Origin: Symbiodinium natans
Taxonomy: Eukaryota; Sar; Dinophyceae; Suessiales; Symbiodiniaceae
Length of the DNA stretch: 49,685 nucleotides
Assembly: GCA_905221605.1 (NCBI GenBank)
Contig: CAJNDS010000560.1
Coordinates: 64,001-113,685 of the forward strand
Direction: 5' to 3'
The translations under genes were made by a program, and so were the position numbers. The notes beneath the pieces are model-generated. The model was not told the origin of the DNA, searched no databases, and saw only the letters and a list, made by a program, of their open reading frames with translations. Positions 44,387 to 49,685 of this stretch are shown here, one piece after another (the first letter of the stretch is position 1; every line of letters starts with the position of its first letter).

Positions 44387-47042
44387 ATGGCGAGGTGTAT
44401 GGACATCGCGAAAGACGTGGTCCAGTACACCTTCCATCGCATTCCATTTCTCCACCGATACTCCACCTGGCTCTACGGCAAGTTTTGGATCACAACGCTA
44501 TGGCTTTTCCCTCGACGAAAAGTTGACAAACGACGACTCACTCGTCTTCGAGAATTTCACCGTCTCACCCCGCAGAACTACACATTTGAGTTTTTCAACA
44601 AACCGAACGCAGTCTATTGGAGAGTGGATCATTCACGTTTACATGAACGCATGTATGTCGGCAGCACCACCAACAAGATCACCACGCGGGAGGACAACAG
44701 GAGCAGAAAGCACGACTCCGTGGCTGCCCAGAAGCTGGTCAATGCAGAACCAGCCATCCACTACTGGCATGCCACTGGCACGTACTGGGAATATGTGCCA
44801 ATCAAAGTTCGACACGCTCATGATGCTGCAGAACTTCACATGCTAGAACAGTCGGACATATCAGACCTTCAACCATCCCTCAACGCGCCCTTCATCTACA
44901 AGCACTTCAAGGAGGACACCGGTCACACCTTCCAACCGCAGGTCATAGCTAACGTCAACGTGTTTGCCAGAAAACTTCGAGCTCGACTTCAGCGTCATCT
45001 ACGTCGCAAAACCTCCACATGGAAATCAGTCAAGACCCGTGTGGATGGTAGAGCGAGAATGTGGGGTCTCATCACCTCGCTATGCTCCACCACGGCGCTG
45101 AGATGGAAAACCACACGGTCAATCCTCAACCCCAACTTCCCTGCCGAGAACATCTACCTGCTCTTACGGATGGCCAACATATTGGAGTCACCATACAAAG
45201 AATTCTGCAAATCGGCGCTGACCAAAGCACTGGAGAAGAGGGAAATGGAGATTCCTCACATCCAACCCCTCGTTGTCAGCCTCATTCCACCTGTGGACAA
45301 CTGCAAGCGACATCTTCGAGAAGTTCTTCGCGCTCTACTTACCACACACAATCATGAACTATGTGCACTACATGTCCCAAAAACTACAGTCGTGGTACGA
45401 CCAGGGTCCAGTATTGAGTCTCAGTGCCACAACTGGCAAAGGATATGTTTCGGGCCCAAGCTGCAAAGAAGATGCACATGTTCCACACCCACCAGGGACT
45501 TGGATAAGCACGAGGTGATCGACCTTCACCTCCAACACGCAGATCCCGACGACCCACTCCACCACATCGTCACCTATTCCTCCAAAACAGGGACGTTTCC
45601 AGAACCTGCTACGTGGATATCGCAAACAACACAGGACCTTCTCAGGTGGTGCAGACGCAACAATCTAACGGCACCACCAGAAACATCCATCAAGCTGGCG
45701 CTCGAACCCATCACACGAGAAGCTTTCGCGCAATCTACCACCTACATCGACCACGCCATGGTGAAACAGCTCCAGGAGAAGTACAACGGTTACATACTAG
45801 CATGCGAGGACCACCACCCTCACAAAATGCTGGCATACTGCCCATTCCACTTCCAACAGCTCATGGACAAGATGTACGGAGACCCACAAGTATTCACCAA
45901 GCTCAAGCTCACACCCGTTGCTGCGGCCCATAACGCATGGCATCAACTACCTCAACGCCTCAAGACTAAGTACGCCTGGGGTATCAGACGACACAAGAGC
46001 TTCAAGGTCCCGGTGTCGTACATTTTCCCCAAGAGAAAGAAAGGATTCATAAAATCAAGACCTATCGTATCCTTCGCCCAGCACTTTGCCAAGAAGCTGT
46101 TCTCTGTGGTTGCCAAGGTACTGACCAACATCATATACCAAGCGTTCCCCGACGCACTCCAACAGGACAACTCCTACAAGATCTTCCAAGACCTTCACAC
46201 GTTCATGAACGTCAACAAAGAAGAAATGCACCTACAGATCGCGGACCTCGCAGGCTTTTTCACCAGCGTTCCACAAGATCGCATACTGCAAGCGCTAACC
46301 ATCACCTTGCACAAGTACTACAACACATCACAAAGAGGCTTTGACCACTGGCAGGACGTCACCATCACGTACGACGCCAAGAAGATACTACGCACGGCCA
46401 GAACGTTCAACGGCAAGATCAGGAAGATCAACCAAGGCAGATTTACCATCCATATGTACGACATTTGGGACATCGCGCAGTACGTCCTCAAGTGCAGTTA
46501 CAACAAGTCTACAAACAAACCCGGGGCAGCCCCATGGGACACCCCATGTCCCCGGTATTGTGCCACAGTGCCACATGGTCTGCTGTGTCGAAGAACATCA
46601 ATGGTACAACACGTACAGATCGATACTTGCCTCCAGCCAGACCATCAACAAGTTCACCAAGAGATACGTAGATGATCGCATCTGCATACTCCCTACAACG
46701 TGGGCCTGCACTGTCCCGTGGAATGAGTTCCTTCAGACGGAGTTCTATGGACCACCAATTTTGCTTGAAGAGCAGGATCATGCAGACTATCTCGGATGCA
46801 ACATTGACCTTCAACATGGTGAAGTTCGACTCATACTCCCGTCAGAAACGCACCAACTGATCTCGCCCAGAGGATCTACACCCATGATGCATCGAGCCAG
46901 CGCTTACCGCGCCAGACGACACATGATCTCCAAGATCGCGTACCCAGAAAGAGTACGTCTACTTCAGCTTCGACAACTACGTGCACTATATCAAGAACAT
47001 GATCCTGACATGCTCCAGTTTGTGCATAGACCGACACGATGA
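44387..47042 (+). CDS. Penelope-type retroelement protein: N-terminal GIY-YIG endonuclease plus reverse transcriptase, frameshifted
   Basis: Frame +2 is open from 44387 to 46675. It holds a GIY-YIG nuclease: VYW at residues 76-78, YVG at 90-92, the conserved Arg at about 101 (TREDNR), Glu near 149-154 (AAELHMLEQ) and Asn near 166. The reverse transcriptase follows: FPKRKKGFIKSRPIVSF at 547-563 and motif A (Asp 620 in IADLAGFFTSVP). The catalytic half then moves frame: RGSPMGHPMSPVL is at 46522 in frame +1, and YVDD at 46665-46676 in frame +3, which runs to the stop at 47042 and contains DYLGCNID. Both shifts are in the -1 sense. The second coincides with an 8-bp tandem duplication (TGCCACAG, 46561-46575); the first is explained by one missing base near 46507. 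Full length would be about 880 residues. RPIVS, YVDD and an N-terminal GIY-YIG domain are typical of Penelope-like elements of the permuted Naiad/Chlamys type. As read, the protein is broken; sequencing error is an alternative. Confidence 0.88.
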
Positions 47043-47211
47043 GACGTTTTGCATTGCCAACACCGCTCATGATAAAACACTTCATGTGTCATGCCAACAT
47101 GTCTGAAGCATTCACGCTTGTGCATTTATGCAAGTGTCTTGTGCAGCAATCGTGCGTCAAGTGTGGCGAACTACGCACTTCCCGCACGCGAGAACAGACC
47201 TCGCACCATTC
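47043..47211. promoter_or_regulatory. CATG-containing intergenic spacer 3
   Basis: Contains CTCATGAT, TTCATGTGTCATGCCAACATG and a final TTCATG at the next start. Shorter than the other spacers but of the same character. Confidence 0.45.
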
Positions 47212-48020
47212 ATGTCGACATCTATGTCTTCCACCAACAAGATCCCGGAGGACAGGTCCAGTTCGACGCCAACTGCGGACGTTACACCAACCGAACAACC
47301 GAGTTCACAGGAGACCTCACAGCAGTCCACCTCGAACCCACAGAACACTGACGAGACGGACGAGCCAAGACAAGCCAAACAGGGAACAGGTCTCGAAGCA
47401 GTTCAACACATTCTTGCGCTCCAAAGTGACCACATTGTGGCCATGAGCAATCGACTTGAGGAACTTGAGAACACGATCCAGTACATCTACAAGAACACCA
47501 GCACCAATGCCATCCTTCAAGATCGCCACGATGTCAGGGTGGCTGCCCTTCGAGCCGACTCCTCCAGAGCGACCACCGACAACATGATCCAACGTCACAC
47601 ACACACACCCTACGCCAAATCAATCAGAAGATCACGGAGATCCAGAGAGAGCAGGCCACACAAACACGGCGAATCATCGAAGTGGAGAGCAGATTGGATG
47701 CGATCACCTACACCATGGAGACCATGAAGGACAAGCTTCAACAACACTCCACACAACCACTCGAAGATCCTCACACCGGCAAGTCCCTCCTCATCGACAG
47801 CATCGAGTACACCCGTGTCCGCCTCGACAAGGTCGAGGAACAACTCCAAAAACACGGACAAACCATCACCTACATGTACAACTACTTCAAGCCAGGAATC
47901 CGAACGTCCACCAACCCGGATGCAGCACCTGTGGGACAATATCGCTCCAAGTCCAGAACTCCCTACGACCCCAATCCGAGCAGACCGAATCCCACATCCT
48001 CCAGCTCGACTACACAGTGA
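47212..48020 (+). CDS. Coiled-coil protein, frameshifted
   Basis: Starts at 47212 (CCTCGCACCATTCATG context) in frame +1 with a Ser/Thr/Gln-rich, Glu-containing region, then coiled-coil heptads at about 47390-47500 (MSNRLEELENTIQYIYKN). Near 47595-47606 a (CA)6 run marks a change to frame +3. That frame is open upstream of its first ATG (47682) and continues the coiled coil (INQKITEIQREQATQTRRII, then RVRLDKVEEQLQKHGQ) to the stop at 48020. A 2-bp change in the CA run would restore a single frame. Beyond 47890 further helical stretches appear in other frames (for example SLQVQNSLRPQSEQTESHIL in frame +2), so the original C-terminus probably lay further right, up to about 48255. Long coiled coils are typical of retroelement structural proteins; function otherwise unknown. 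Confidence 0.65.
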
Positions 48021-48374
48021 ACCACGCTTCAAAGTCACGCTCGAGCAGAAGAAGATCCACAAAATGATCGAGATCGAGTTTACCATCCGCCAGCGCTTGG
48101 AAACATTTTATCTTTGGTCATTTTGTTTTGCATTTTCAAAAACGAGTCCTGCTCTATCTCACCTACATCAGAACCTCGGCTTGGAGAGAGAAAAAGTACG
48201 TGCACCAGATGCGAGCCGTGCACCTTCATCACTCATCATAAACACCATCAAATAGCATGCGGCATGTGCAAACATGTGAAGTTACCAGGAAGATAGGACT
48301 GTTGAGCCGCATGACATGTCACGTTGCAGCCTATTGAGCAAAACGGGTGACCAGCCGCCTCCCTTTGTCACGAC
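48021..48374. promoter_or_regulatory. Possible lost C-terminus, then CATG-containing spacer 4
   Basis: 48021-48255 is open in frame +1 (KVTLEQKKIHKMIEIEFTIR) and may be the displaced end of the coiled-coil gene. 48255-48374 holds six CATG words (AGCATGCGGCATGTGCAAAC, GCATGACATGTCACG) and ends in TTTGTCACGACATG at the next start. Confidence 0.4.
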
Positions 48375-49382
48375 ATGGGCAAGCACGATCAGCACCATGC
48401 GGACCCTCGCTCCTTCCATCTACGATCCAGATCGATGAGACGCAGATCAGATGCCACCAGAACAAGGAGACGATCTCCACTGGAAAGAAATCCAGGCAGC
48501 AGGACTTCAGACCGATCTCGAAGACATGACCACCATGAACACGAACCCCAACCAGCTGACACCAAGGCCAGAAGGGAGGCGGAGCTCCAAAGAACAATTG
48601 AGACGGCAAAAACCGAGAATGTCGAGATCATGGACGACATCACCATACCTGACCTCACCTACTTGATGATAGAAGACGCCATCAGCATGCAGGCCATACT
48701 CAAAATTTTTGACGTCAGTGCCACGCCACTTGAGCTACGCACCAGCACACGCCAGATCGACATCCTCAAGGCATTCGACAAAAGCAAAGCTCACGGGCAT
48801 GCAGTTCAAATGTTGAACAAATCGGAGGTGGTCAACTGGTTCACACCGACGTCGCTTGCTGTCAAAAGCAGGCATCCGGGTTGCACCGTCTATGAGTTCC
48901 TTGAGCTCTTGGATCAGCACCTGATTAACGAATCCGCCATGCACAAGATCTTGGAGCAAGACACCGTCAACAGCATCGACCAATACCGGAGAACATTCAT
49001 GCACCTCACCGAGGGGACCAACCAAGAGCTAATCGCGAAATCCATTGCAGTGGAGGCACGACCCAAAATGCCCGCAGAGCTCAGTACACCACATCCAGAG
49101 GTGTCCGTCAAAGCTCCACCAGCGGCAATGGCATCCCACATCGGTCAACCACCTCCGGAACCAATGGCTCCCGCTCCAGTTCCAAATCCAGAATATCATC
49201 CTCCTCCACCTCCACCAGCCGAGCCTATTCACAGACCTCCAGCCAAGGCTATGCCCCACCACGACGCCAATCAAGGCAGACATTACTACAGCTGCCAAGG
49301 CTACTGCGGATGTGGACGATGGTGCCAAAAAGCTCATGATCACGATGGACCACATGAATGTGAACAATGTCGGACGAGATGA
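48375..49382 (+). CDS. RS-rich protein with C-terminal Cys/His zinc-binding motif
   Basis: A 335-codon frame. Residues 1-50 are Arg/Ser-rich (LRSRSMRRRSDATRTRRRSP), followed by a charged His/Arg/Glu stretch. Residues about 80-220 look helical and globular (LTYLMIEDAISMQAILKIFD, VYEFLELLDQHLINE). Residues about 230-300 are Pro-rich. The C-terminus at residues 307-332 has the pattern C-x3-C-x-C-x3-C-x4-H-x5-H-x-C-x2-C, ending CGRWCQKAHDHDGPHECEQC, which fits a small zinc-binding module. RS-rich N-terminus plus terminal zinc knuckle-like motif suggests a nucleic-acid-binding, Gag-like protein. It is a distinct gene from the RS-rich coiled-coil protein before the RT but has a similar plan. No named family is recognised. 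Confidence 0.78.
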   Translation: MGKHDQHHADPRSFHLRSRSMRRRSDATRTRRRSPLERNPGSRTSDRSRRHDHHEHEPQPADTKARREAELQRTIETAKTENVEIMDDITIPDLTYLMIEDAISMQAILKIFDVSATPLELRTSTRQIDILKAFDKSKAHGHAVQMLNKSEVVNWFTPTSLAVKSRHPGCTVYEFLELLDQHLINESAMHKILEQDTVNSIDQYRRTFMHLTEGTNQELIAKSIAVEARPKMPAELSTPHPEVSVKAPPAAMASHIGQPPPEPMAPAPVPNPEYHPPPPPPAEPIHRPPAKAMPHHDANQGRHYYSCQGYCGCGRWCQKAHDHDGPHECEQCRTR

Positions 49383-49685
49383 TCAAGACCTACGACCAAC
49401 GAAGATCACTTCCACTCCCCCAAGATTGACGTCAGGCAACGAGACCACGAACGTCCTATGAGAACGTGAACAACACTATGAAGGAAGGAAGTTACGCACT
49501 GCATGCAGTTGACCGGTTAGAAAACAGCCTGAATTGCCGATCGAGCATGCAAGCCAAGGGCGAATCCAAGTGACATGTCATGATTTGCATGAGACATGCG
49601 GTGACGCGTCCATGTTCACATGAGGGCATGTGCTCACATTGCATGTACTTGTTCCGAGTTGCATGTGTTCGCATTGCATGTGTCT
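49383..49685. promoter_or_regulatory. CATG-dense spacer at right edge, cut by window end
   Basis: An alternative frame remains open to 49461. From 49500 to the end I count 12 CATG words, including GACATGTCATGATTTGCATG and repeated TTGCATGT. By analogy with the other spacers, another ORF of the cluster may begin just beyond the window. Confidence 0.45.

Overview
The window looks like a subtelomeric piece of a eukaryotic nuclear genome. Tracts of the Arabidopsis-type telomere repeat (CCCTAAA/TTTAGGG) recur, intact or degraded, from about 2.3 to 34.2 kb in both orientations. There is no bacterial-style gene packing, and no rRNA or tRNA gene that I could recognise. TTTAGGG telomeres occur in plants, many green algae, dinoflagellates, chromerids and cryptophytes. 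The density of degraded telomere-like sequence, the poly-C/poly-G tracts and the type of retroelement make a microalga, perhaps a dinoflagellate, my best guess. This is inference.

Layout. 1-12.4 kb: gene-poor DNA with two diverged copies of a ~1.1 kb block (666-1790 and 9629-10780). Each block carries a short exon-like segment whose differences are mostly synonymous. Telomeric tracts, C-rich and AT-rich simple repeats and a zone of degraded telomere sequence lie between them. 12.4-14.4 kb: telomere tract plus a 21-bp minisatellite, then a noisy second copy of both ending at a 100-N gap, probably an assembly artefact. 14.6-28.2 kb: a recent tandem duplication of a ~6.5-7.1 kb subtelomeric unit. 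Each copy begins with a strong GC hairpin, contains an array of 231/308-bp monomers with a perfect 22-bp palindrome, and is bounded by telomere repeats. The two copies differ in length by about two monomers. 28.2-35.3 kb: more interstitial telomere repeats, minisatellites and microsatellites.

35.6-49.7 kb is different. It has no telomere repeats and carries at least seven long plus-strand reading frames, most of them separated by spacers strikingly dense in CATG. One gene (44387-47042) encodes a GIY-YIG endonuclease domain followed by a reverse transcriptase with RPIVS, motif A, RGSPMG and YVDD motifs. This is the domain order of Penelope-like elements with an N-terminal endonuclease. Its catalytic half is split by two frameshifts, one explained by an 8-bp tandem duplication. 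The companions are a P/Q/H-rich then Arg/Ser-rich protein followed, across a single in-frame UAG, by a 339-residue protein; an 805-residue protein; an RS-rich coiled-coil protein with a hydrophobic C-terminal tail; a frameshifted coiled-coil protein; and an RS-rich protein ending in a Cys/His zinc-binding motif.

My main proposal is that 35.6-49.7 kb is one large multi-gene Penelope-type retroelement next to a subtelomere, similar in organisation to the giant telomere-associated Terminons of bdelloid rotifers. It does not appear to end inside the window.
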